64,000 bases of DNA from Cyclospora cayetanensis (lineage: Eukaryota > Apicomplexa > Conoidasida > Eucoccidiorida > Eimeriidae), in NCBI RefSeq assembly GCF_002999335.1, contig NW_020312123.1:1-64000 (forward strand). Reading direction: 5' to 3'. Shown here piece after piece: positions 34,022 through 44,078 of the stretch (position 1 is its first letter; the number at the start of each line of letters is the position of its first letter). The notes under the pieces are model-generated. The model had not been told where the DNA came from. It made no database searches and was given only the letters and a program-made list of their open reading frames with translations. A program made the position numbers and the translations under genes.

Positions 34022-35463
34022 TGCAACAGCAACAGCAACTGCAGGAACGGAGGAGGAGCGGTCTAGCCATTACGGCTGCTTCTAGAAAGGAGATCGGGAT
34101 GCAATCGTTTGTCGGTGCTGCCTCAGTTCCGCAACAGTCGGGAGGCGTACAGGCCAGACAGCATCTCCCGCACTGCCATAGGAAGCACATTGTGTTGCTG
34201 CATCCGACCGCAGCAGCAGCAGAAAGCAGCAGCAGCAGCAGTAGCACCTGCGCTGTAGGGTCGGCACGCCTCCCCTCCAAGATGCCGATAACCTCAGAAG
34301 CTGCGGCAGTCGCGGCTCAAGGCAGCGCTGAGGGCGATTGCGCGTCTCCGCCTTCCTGCGCTCCTGCATCCAGCAGCAGAGACTTGCAGCAGCAGCAGCT
34401 TCAGCAGCATTCCGACGGTCCATGCAGGCCGCATGCAGCGACCTCGGTGCTGCCGCCTTGCCCCCACCGCTGCTGGGAGTCTGCAGCACTCTTGCAGCAG
34501 CAGCAGCCTCCGCTGGCAGCGGCTGCCGTTCCGCGGACCGTAGGCTGCTGCGCTCATGATGACTGCCGCAGCGCGAGCATTCGGCAACGGCAACTGCAGC
34601 ACCCCCAACAGCAGCACCAGCAAGCCCATGTCTTTTATCGGCGGCATTGCTCTTGCGCAGCGAACTCTGCTGCTGCGAACACCCAGCGCTGCAACGATGA
34701 CACTCTTAGTGTAAAGGCCAAACAACTGCAGACTCCCCTGCGGCTGCAGAGCCAGGCACGCCACGAACGAAACGCCCTGCAAGATCTGCCGAGTCGATGC
34801 TGCAGCAGCAGGCCGTGCAGTGCACCTGTCGCGTGCAGTGGTCCCCAGGAGGAGGGGGAGAGGCAGCAGCAGCAGTCTTATCCCTTCGCCTTCGTTCCTA
34901 GACATGCGTGTGCCACAGAGCGTCGTCTTCTGCAACATGCGAAGCAGCAGCAGCCAACGGCGCATCAGCATGTGCTGCGAAAGCAGCACCGCTGTGCGTG
35001 GGAGCTGAGGCAGCCCTCAGGCGTGCCCCCCTTGGGGTGTCTGGACACCTCGCCGGGGCACCCAGCGTTGCTGACGCTTCTTGAGCATATGCATGCAGGA
35101 GGGCAGAAGCAGCAGCAAGTGGTGGATTTGCCGCCAAAGGGGGGGGAAAAGTCTGCGGCTAAGGAGAAGGCTGCAGGAGTGCCGCTCATGCCGGCTGCCC
35201 CTGCCCTCCAGTGGCCTCATGAACCTCGAATTGCTACCAAGTTTGCCAATCAGCAGCAGCAGCACGTGCAGCAGCAGCTGCTGCCGGTGTGGAACGGCGG
35301 GGTTACACCGGAGCCTAGCTGGCACTGCTTGGAGGGCGGGCATCAGCAGCAGCAAATGCTGCAGCAGCAGCAACAGCAATCACAAGGTGTCATGCGGTTA
35401 GTGCAGCTGGCGGCTGCGGCCAGCCGCCAGCTGAGGGAAGCCGCTGGGGAGGAGGTCCCGTAA
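31486..35463 (+). CDS. large Gln/Ala-rich protein with an 81-bp coding minisatellite, function unknown
   Basis: A single open frame of 1325 residues starting MNVHEELQLQEWLLQHLE. An in-frame stop lies upstream at about 31450, so either this Met is the start or an upstream exon is spliced in at the AG immediately before it. The protein consists of Gln blocks (residues about 96-150 and 810-855), a His run, Ala and Ser runs, and five to six 27-residue repeats at about residues 370-525. Scattered Cys and His occur in the C-terminal half without a recognisable zinc-finger spacing. The only ordered-looking stretch is near the N-terminus (RSLMVSRLQRHLQFVSDLR). No family was recognised. Long open frames exist on the other strand, but they are Ala/Cys/Leu-rich shadows of the CAG repeats. 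Confidence 0.6.
32608..33054 (+). repeat. 81-bp coding minisatellite (27-residue unit)
   Basis: Five full copies and a partial sixth. Each reads AAAVGNGKGGVRSVNPQSV plus flanking Ala/Thr/Pro residues. Copies alternate between an Ala/Gly type (GAAAAVGNGKGG) and a Val type (GVAAAVGNVKGG). Nucleotide identity extends through silent sites, so the array is young or homogenised. Confidence 0.95.
33916..34047 (+). repeat. (CAG/CAA)n polyglutamine tract
   Basis: A run of CAGCAACAG-type triplets encoding about 40 Gln with rare Leu and Arg interruptions, inside the Gln-rich gene. Confidence 0.95.
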
Positions 35464-36111
35464 GAGAAAGGGCATGTACATGTACATATATATATACAAT
35501 TACAGAGAATCCAACAAGGGTTCTCCTGCTGTATGTGGCCTAGATGAGAAATGCTGCAACTCGATACAGTGTAGTTGCAACAACCCCGCGCCTGCAAGGA
35601 CTGTCTTTTTTCGCTACACGGCACAAAACAGCATACGTATGATGTTTTCATAAGCGGATGGAGTAGCGCAGCTGCATGCCTACTTAGACGGCGCTGCAAC
35701 TCGGCTTGAACACGTGGCTGATATCGCTGTTGCGGAAAGATACGACGAAAATGAGAGTATATGCAAAGAGGGGTAACCTTGGGAATGCATCCGTTGCTGC
35801 AGGGCGACAAACTGCTGCAGCCCGCGAACAGGATACAAGGAGAAACGAAATAGGTCGGACAGGTATACCCTGCCCTTTGGCAGGCGCACTAGGCCTCTAA
35901 ATATGCATATCCTGCACTCCACCAGCAATCGATGTCAGTGCTGACATTAGAGAGCTACATCAAGCGGAACTGCCGCCAGTGCATCTGGTGTGTCTGATGT
36001 GTCACTAGCCGTGCTGTTGTTCTAGTTCGGCCGTGTCTGCGGTTAGACCAAGCTAGCTGGCCTCCGCCAGAAACGCAGACTAGCGAAGGGGTTCGTTTGT
36101 CAGCATCTAGT
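35464..36111. other. convergent intergenic region
   Basis: It lies between the 3' ends of the Gln-rich gene (plus) and the solute-binding-like gene (minus). No motif-bearing frame was seen. A short TA/CATG-rich patch occurs near 35475-35500. Confidence 0.5.
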
Positions 36112-38815
36112 TCATTCTCTAAGGTCGTTGAAGTGCTCCCTTGTCAAGCATTTGACGCCGCGACTCCTCCGGATCCAGCTTCCTTTGGCCAGAATGACGT
36201 CAATGCCTTCCCTTAGCGACACCCCAGGGGGAGGCGGTACGATTCCAGAGGGGCCCAGAGCAAAAGCGGCAAAGGCTTCGCCCTTGGCAACTGCATTGAG
36301 GGCCGAGGCCACTGCACAGTACAGACAGCGCGCGGGAAAAGGCGGCAGAGGTGACTTGAACGAATTGCCGTCGGGTGTGCAGAGCAAACAAGGGTAAGGG
36401 AGCAAAGGAAATGCGCGCAGTAGACAGCATTTGGCGAGATGTGCGCAGAACTACACTGAACACAAAGAATCTCCCCGCGCTGCCGCCAGTGGCAAGTGCC
36501 ACGAGGCATGCTGGGGGTGTCGGGAGAGATGGAGTCCGCGTGCAATGGAGGAGGGGCGTGCATGTATCTCACTACTATCGACCACATGTATAAGCGTCCA
36601 GTCCGGGAGGATGGGCTCGACGGCGGAGCGCAGCTCCTCTGTAGACACCACGACGGCGATATTTTTGCCGGACTCTGTACGCACGAGAGCGAGGAAGGGA
36701 GGAAGCAGACACTCCTCGGGCAGTTGCACTTAGCAAGACGGCTTCACAAGACGCAGCCTCGGCTTCGGAGAGGCGGCCACACGCTAAACAGGAGGCGAGA
36801 GACTCGGCAGACGTGCGAGAACGGGAAGCGACAAGCATGACGGCGAATTAGCGGCCTTCGCCAGCCGTCCAACTCTCAAGAGCGCACAAGAAAAGGTGGC
36901 GGTTCCCACTAAGGACGCTCATCCGAGGCATAGCGAAGGCTGCTCACCTTCGTTGTAGGCGCTGGTTAGGGCATCTATGAGGCCTCCAAATGTATCGGTC
37001 TCCCCGTCTCTCGTGTACGTGAAAAGAACGGCTCCCACGACAGGGCACGTCATGTAGAGAAAGGAGAGGGGATTGGCAGTATTGAACGCAACGGAATCCT
37101 TGGTGACTGTTTGGCTATTCTTATGAGCTAACAAAAAGTATATATCCGTCATATCGGCATCTCCCACTGCCACAGCGGCCTGCGCCTCCTCTACACTGTT
37201 GTAAAACAGGTATGTCACGGTTACATTCACACCATAACGCCTGGATATGACTTTCCAAATACTCCTGAGATAATCAGGAAAGAAGCCTGCGAGAAAGAAA
37301 CACCGCACAGCTGACTGCGGGCTGACATCGGGGATACGGATACAAGAGGCCTCCCGTAGTAGAACTGCCCCCAGCCGCAGCCTACAGGAGGCAGCGAGAA
37401 AAGCGGCAAGGGGACGCTGTCAACAAGCCAGCGCCGCTTCGAGCGTAGAGCTCGTGGCGTGCGCTCGACACGCGCGCCTTTCGGAATGCCACATCAAACT
37501 AGAAATTATGATGCGCTCATGCAAGTATGTATGTGTATTGAATTCAGAAGAAGCGACAAACATGAAATACGAAGTATTCACACTGCATTCATGGCAATGC
37601 ATAAATAGCTCAATACAAATAGGATCCCGTATCTACGAAGAGGGTCGAATAGACACTCGAGAAATAGGTGCACGTGCTTCATGATGTATCAGGAGCTGCA
37701 AATCTTTTGAACTCCCCCTGAGTCCTCCCTGTGAAGCACTCGTGGCGCTGCCCCTTGCCTGAATACGTAGATGGTGGTGAGCCAACGACACAGGGGCACA
37801 CACGAAATTGCGGGGCAGCTCCACAGAACCCGCATGCATGCAGCCTCGAATGCAGCGCAGTAGAGAAAGAGGGATGACGAAGCCCATCCCTCTTCGATGG
37901 AGGGTGTGGTACTGCTGACCTGTGGCGGGATTTTCTGTGAAGTTTCCAGCTGCACCCTTGTTAGATTTCAAAAAGCCCTCCTCGTCTGTCCTGCCTATTC
38001 CCGCTACTCGCACAGTGCCCGTTAGGAGGATCTGTTGCAGCAGATCATCGGGGAGGAGGCTGTTTCTCTTAGGCCAAGGGAGTGAGGAGTGGCCTCCGAC
38101 AGGCGCAGGCATGCCCCAGACAGAGGGTGCTGGAGGGGGCACAGTGGGACCGCACACCAACACTGGAACGTAGAAATTATCCAGTTCCCATAGGGGTAGA
38201 AGGTAGTCCGTCAGCTCTCGAGAACCTGCAGGCAGTGAGAAAGACCGTATGTGCACATTTGATGGAAATACACATACTTGCATGCACTGCGCGGGCATGC
38301 AATTATGCGATCTTAGACCGGTTCTTAGTATGAATGCGTTTTGTCACACTACGGAATATTCATGCGCAGCACCTCTCTATAAGCGGCACACATGCATGTT
38401 TCTCCTCGGGGGCTCCCCGCGAGGAGAAGCGTCAGCATTTTCGGGCATATTCGCCGCAGTAGTTTGGCAGGCCATCCATCCAGCATGCTCTGCAAGTTTG
38501 CGCACCAATGACGTGAGAAATGGCTGCATTGACTGCATCCCTGAGGTGCTGCGTGCAGATTTCAGATTCTGCATCTGCGGCATCGGAATCCTCGAGCAGT
38601 CCCGGGAGCGGCGCGCTGTTCGCCAGGGGCGATGCAGAGGATGGCACTGCCCCTGCAGGTGTATTGACAGCATCACTGGTGGTCTTTTCGGTTAATGCCA
38701 GTACACCGCAGAAAACGCCAAAGCTGCAGAGAATCAAGACCCCGGGGAGCCTCTGCAGAAGAGTAGTCCCAACAGCGCCGATTCGCATGATCATCGAAGG
38801 ACTGCGTCTCCGCAT
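36112..38815 (-). CDS. membrane-anchored protein resembling bacterial solute-binding protein family 3
   Basis: Five exons, 418 residues: 38815-38506, 38225-37920, 37286-36948, 36674-36573, 36311-36112. Every intron interrupts after codon position 1 and has GT-AG ends. The N-terminus is basic and then hydrophobic (LPGVLILCSFGVFCGVLAL, residues 23-41), a signal anchor or signal peptide. The body reads like a type-II periplasmic binding fold: a first strand TGTVRVAGIG (about 172-181), then GGFFPDYLRSIWKVI and EEAQAAVAVGDADMTDIY. These correspond to the G-(Y/F)-xxD helix and the Gx(A/V)D block of family 3. A second lobe follows with GKNIAVVVSTEELRS and ASALNAVAKGEAFAAFAL. Bacterial relatives bind amino acids or act as cyclohexadienyl dehydratase (PheC-like). 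Ligand or catalysis here is unknown. It has no CAG-type tracts, unlike most neighbours. One splice choice is ambiguous by 3 nt (36573 or 36576). Fold assignment is by pattern only. Confidence 0.65.
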
Positions 38816-40090
38816 TCTGCGCGTTGGACGGCCACCACCGTCTCGCTAAACGATTAGACAGCAAAAACCAAAGAATTCCCAACGCCACACGCTGGAAGTG
38901 TCGGGAAGGAGGCGTCCAACGAGGGTTACAAGCCCCAGCACGGGAGCCTCGGACCGCCACTGCGCGCTGCTCCGCGAAACGACAACAACCGTCCAGTGCA
39001 ATCCTTGAGGCCAAAAGTTCGGGGATTTGGGGTGAAAAAACACCCGAGGATCGCGAAGCGTCGACGATTTACACAGCGGAGAAGGCAGACGGGAACAAAG
39101 GACTCACCAGAGGGCAGGTGGGAAATCCTACGGGGCTGTGCTGCCATCCTCAGCCAGCAGGGGTCGTGCTGCTCTTGCACCGTCCTTTTCGAAGACACGG
39201 TGACATAAGCAGCGGCCAAAACTGCAGCCTTCGTGTGCGAGCCTGCTTCCTCCGTGCGGCGGCCTTATTGCTAGATTCATGAGTCTGTGCTTTTTTCATC
39301 TCCCGCAGCACCTCGCCTTCTCCAGACCCTCCCTCGAGAGAGCGGCACGTCCAGTCCAATCGACTACAGCGTTGTGTGGGGTGCTGCCTCTTGCGGCGTT
39401 TCTCTCAACTTCTGCGGCGCGGAAAACGCTTCTCCCTTGCCATCTCTCTCAGACTTTCCTTGCCGAACGCGTCTTGAGGGCACAAGCATCGCCGGGCAGA
39501 GGGCAGACACCTCGACTCCCCTACAGAGTGAGAGACAGAGAGAAAGAGAGAGGAAAAACACGCCTTCTACGCACTTGTACGCACCTATATAGACGCAGGC
39601 AGTGCCATCCACGCAGCCACAAGACCCTTGGTGCCCACTTTCAGGGGCCGCCTCGCGTAGCACCGCTTAGAATTCGGCAGCCACGCAGCTTGAGAGGTTC
39701 CCCCAGAGTGAGATGGTGGCACAGCCCTCCGCATCCCAGGCGTGCCTGCCGCTGCGCCTCACAACTCGAACCGCCAAGCAGCAAAAATCGGCTCTATTTA
39801 TGATACTGCTTCTGCTGCGTGGCTGCGGAGAGACGCACCAAAGCTGCACCGCGTGAGAAGCCTACACGGCTCTGCTAGAGCGCCAGGGGGTGGATGGGTG
39901 TAGCACCTTCTGGCATCGTGCTTGATGCGTGCGACGTTCGCAGGAAGAGAGCGAGAGAAAGAGACAGACAGACAGACTCGTTTGCATTTTAGGCGACGCT
40001 GTGAAGGCGGCACCAAAGAGCCTTTCGTCGGAATAGGCGCAACGAGAAACAGGAGGTATCTTGAGACTTTTCTCGTTCCCGTTAGAAACA
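38816..40090. other. divergent intergenic region between the solute-binding-like gene and the glutaredoxin
   Basis: 1.28 kb between two start codons facing away from each other, so it should contain both promoters. Several long but unsupported frames occur (plus 39279-39803, minus 39798-40550). A GAGA-rich patch lies at 39530-39555 and a GACAGACA patch at 39960-39976. Confidence 0.5.
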
Positions 40091-42401
40091 ATGGCAGAAC
40101 TTGAAGGTCCTGGGGCGTATAGCGCCTTCTGTGGTGAGAGGGGGCCAAAGGCCGTCTTCTTCGTCTCTCGAGGAGACGCCCCTTCCGAGCAGCTGCTGCA
40201 GCTGCTCCCCACCTTGCAGCAGGTGCGTCAAGATCCCCTCTTCCCCTGCTACGCAGAATCGTCTCTTCGCTCCCCCTTCTTTCCCGTGTCACGAGCCTCC
40301 CCGCGCAGCTAGTGTCTGTGCATGTGCGAATCCGTGGGGTTTGGCTTTGGCCATAGGACACCACCGACGCGAATATCCGTCGAAAGGCGTGTTGCTGTGC
40401 CTTGCGTGCTGTAGCTTCTCGCCCTGCCACGCACGCTCCCTCTCGAAAGCTGTCCCCCCTACTGCGCCTCTCTGCGCCTTGTTTTGCTAGCACGGCCTCA
40501 TCTGCCGCGGTTTTCTCGCCGCCTACAGCGGATGCATGCATCTGATGCATGCATCGATTGCCTCTTTTATGGCTCTGCGCTGTTTCTTCGTGTTCTCAGG
40601 ACTTCCCAGCAGTGGCACTCGGGCATATGGATGTTTCCAAGGCATCTACATGCCTCCTTGCAAATGCTGGCGTCTCCCGGCATCCCACAATCAACTTTCT
40701 CTGGGTTAGTTCGTAGAGAGCTGCTTTGCGCAGTCTTGCAGGGCCTCTCCCTTACGGCGAGGTGCCGCTGCCTCGCTGCCTGGTCATGCCGTGCCGCTCT
40801 CTACACCAGCGCTGCGCTTCCCTTTGGTGGTGCCACCGTCTCTCCGTCCCCTTGCTCCCACTGAGTCTGCTCCACGGAAAGCTCCGAATGCTCACGCTCC
40901 CTTCTTGCCGATGCATTTGTCGCTTCTTTCCAAGCTCCTGCGAGGTTATCTACCTCCCTCTGCGAGTATATCTCCCTGTCACCTGCAAAGCTGCTTGCTT
41001 CCGGCTTTTATGCGCCGCTGGCAACGCTTCTGGCAACGCTTCTGAGGCGGTCGTTTTTCTGCCAGGCACTGGAGGGCTGTTTCTGCGATTGCGGCTTCCT
41101 TTTGCTCCACCTAGCGGTGCATGCACTGTGATTCAATTATCCCGGGCCTTGCCTCGTCCTGCCCGTTGCTCTCTCGCGGCTTTCGAGATTCCCCTATTCT
41201 GTGTTCTCGCGGCTGCTGCTGGGAGTGTGGGATGTCTTGGAGCATTTCGTGCGTTTTCTTCTTGCGTTTGCTTCTTTAGGACGTGCAGCAGATCGGGCAG
41301 TTAGTGGGGAGCGACGTCCCTTGTCTGGTCAGCTGCCTGGGGGCCCTGAGTGCAGGAGGAAGCGCAGCAGCAGCACAAACGGCGCTGCAACAGCAGCTCG
41401 GTGTTCCCGTAGAGACGGAAGAGCAGCTCAACAAGCGTCTCGCCGCCTTGGTCCGTCAGCAGCCTGTGATGCTCTTCATGAAGGGCAAGAGGGAAGCCCC
41501 TTTTTGTCGCTTCAGCAAGGCCGTCTTAGCGCTCCTAGAAGAGCAGGGTGTTAAGAATTTCGGAACGTTTGATGTCTTTGAGGATCCATCGGTAGGTAGC
41601 TTATCGTCTTCAGGTAGCTCAGAGTCTTCGCGTCGCCTCTTGCTTCTGCGGCTTCCTGCTTGGCTGCTCTTCGTTCTTCTGGCGCTCCGTTCTTTGCCTG
41701 CTGCTGTGTCATAGTTCTTCCAAAACTCCAGGTTCACCTCCCACTGTCGCGCATATGTATGCTGCATGCCCGACGCCAGTATTTGCGGGGTGCGTGCTGC
41801 TTAGGTTCGGGAGGGCCTCAAGAAGTTCTCAGACTGGCCAACGTATCCACAGCTCTACGCCAATGTGAGTTACAGCAGCTACCGCCTCTTGATGTTTTTC
41901 ATTTGTGCTAGCGCGCACTTTGACAGTCCGGCTGTTGTCTGTGCATGTGATGTCTCGTCTGTGCCTTGGCATTTGTCTGTAGCACGTAGGTATAAGCTCG
42001 TATCTTGCCGCTTGCATGATGCCCTTCGGCGCTTGCATCCACACAGCCCCTCTTTCGGTCTTTCTCTTTCTCTCCCTCGATCTGTTGCTGCCTGACGCTT
42101 TTCGTGTCAGCTTTTCTCAAGCACGCAGGTCGAAGGTCAGACGAATGCTAAACTCGCACTAACGCTTGCATGACGCCTTGTTTGCCGTACGGGGAAACCC
42201 CTCTCGCTTGCATGCTGTCAATGTCTTGCTGGCTGTCTTCCCTTGTCTGTTTTTATGGCTGCCCATCAGTCAGTGTGAACGTGTGTCTGCCCGTGCGTGC
42301 ACCCTGCGTAGGGGGAGCTGCTAGGGGGAATAGACGTCCTCAAATCTATGGTTGCTGATGGCACTTTCAAGAGCGCGCTTCCACCTGAAGCCTTCTTGTA
42401 G
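40091..42401 (+). CDS. Grx3-type monothiol glutaredoxin (Trx-like plus Grx domain), CRFS active site
   Basis: Five exons, all with phase-0 introns: 40091-40222, 40600-40704, 41280-41591, 41805-41864, 42312-42401, giving 232 residues. Residues 1-105 form a thioredoxin-like domain lacking a CxxC pair (SRGDAPS in its place, then ALGHMDVSKAS and HPTINFLW). The C-terminal half is a monothiol glutaredoxin: QPVMLFMKGKREAPFCRFS, FDVFEDPSVREGLKKFSDWP, then the TYPQLYANGE and GGIDV motifs for glutathione binding. Family members (Grx3/4, PICOT) bind a [2Fe-2S] cluster with glutathione and serve cytosolic iron-sulfur and iron handling. The usual CGFS is here CRFS (residues 155-158, codons at 41505-41516). 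The Cys ligand, the TYPQ loop and the GG are kept, so function may persist. No CAG tracts are present. Divergent from the solute-binding-like gene. Confidence 0.9.
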
Positions 42402-44078
42402 GGCACAGACCAAGCGGGCATGACACGGCGAGTCACGCGCACTAAGATAGCTAGCAACGGGAAGACCAGACATTTGGCAGTCACGCGATAGGGATATTAG
42501 TACGTACAGAGCCTCCGCATGTGACGGGTGGGGGGGAGGGTGCAAAGGAGGGGAGGCGTGGAGGAAGGGCCTCCGGCAACGTGGCCCTTGTAAATAGCCC
42601 AGAGGACTTCAATGGATGCCCACTTTTCGGTGAGGGATGCTTCATATGGTGCAAGGGTGTGAGGCTCTGGGGGGCAGAACTGCTGGTTGTACTACAGCAG
42701 ATGACCCTCTGTTGCAAACAAACCAAACTTGCTTTTATATGATCGGCTCTTGGCCACCTCGGGCGGCAGCTGGTCTCTGAGCCCCTGCTATCATCTTCTC
42801 ATTAAAATCTTATTTTTAGGTGGGGGTGCTGCCCCTCCCTGAGCACTTACACCACAGCATCTTTAGGCTGTGACGCAGTAGCAGTACTAGACTGGAGGCG
42901 GGACGTTGCGGCATTCATGAAGCGCAGCATAGGGCACCTCTAGAGCCTTCTCTTATCTGTTCGGCCCCGGTTCTCCCCCCATAAAGCTCCAGGGTCCTTT
43001 CTCCCACGGGTGGGGTACCGTTAGACAGCTGGAAACTGCTTCAAGCTTCCAGCTCCTCCTATGTACGACCATGGCGTACGCAGGGTGGCGCTTGTCTCTA
43101 GAGCAGCGGCCACTGCCTGCCCACGTGTGCTAGAGAGTCAGAGTTGTGGATGCTGCCTCCCCTGGCAGTATGTGCTCCTGCTTGCCGTGTTTAAAATTAT
43201 ACGGCACGGTGGCATGCATCTAGCCTGTTTCGTGGTACTTTGCTGCCTTGAGGGTGCACTGCTTTTAGGGTCCAAGGCCTTTAGAGAGGCAAAGAACCCT
43301 CTGATATTCTTAGGGAACGCACGGAAACAATGTGTGTGGAGCATTGTTGCTGCCGTCCGTGGGGATGTGCCGGCGGATTCAGGAGAGCACCTTTGAGCAC
43401 CCATACGAAACGGTCGGAGGACGGGAGCAAGGAGCCTCCTCTGTAGTTTCCGGAGCCCCGCTCCCGCAAACCTGATGAAAATTTCATGAAAATATCGAAC
43501 GTAGACGGCGAAAATCGCAGCGCTGAAAGCCGCTCCTGCGGGTGAGCCCACTGAGGCGCAGCAGCAGCAGTACCTATGGCAGCAGCAGCCGCAGCAACAC
43601 ACACACATCTTAGGGGCAGCAGGCTCGTTAGGTGTTGCCATCATTCTGCGTGCATTTTCGCAGCGTCTAAGCCAATCATCCTTTGTGAATTGTTTTGTTC
43701 ATGTTTTCCGTGTACCAGAAAGAGGGAAGCTGTCTTTCTCTAGTGTGCGCATCCCCCTTGGATGGGTGCCTTCCACAGGACTCGTCGGCAATGACCGGTG
43801 GACTAGGCCGGCTCGTCTATGGCTCTCTCGGAGTGAATTGCAGGGTGTCTTGCTGCCTTCCGCTTGTCTTCTCTATGTGCGTGTAAAGATACACCCACTT
43901 GCGCTGAAGGGGGCTTTTGAATGCCTCGTTCAGGCCCGTGCAAAGCTCGATTTGGGGGGCTGACTCCGGCTTGCTGAACCTACCGCTGGTGAGGCCTTGC
44001 CCGATTCTTCTCCCGCGGAAGAAGCCTCTAAGATCCCAGAGCCGGGATCTTTGCGCGATTTGCCCTCATCCATGAGCG
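42402..44078. other. intergenic region, repeat-poor
   Basis: No supported gene. Frames at 43061-43396 (plus) and 43138-43644 (minus) overlap each other and lack motifs. The minus frame begins MMATPNEPAAPK and could be a small membrane protein, but a Cys-rich CAG-shadow stretch follows. An open plus frame at about 43990-44130 (GEALPDSSPAEEASKIPEP) precedes the coiled-coil gene in another frame. Confidence 0.4.

Noticed and set aside
39279..39803. Plus-strand frame of 174 codons upstream of the glutaredoxin
   Set aside because: Arg/Pro/Ser-biased without motifs; no phase-consistent join into the glutaredoxin first exon was found.
43138..43644. Minus-strand frame MMATPNEPAAPK... with a hydrophobic stretch
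   Set aside because: No family match, a Cys-rich repeat shadow in the middle, and overlap with an equally plausible plus frame; left as intergenic.
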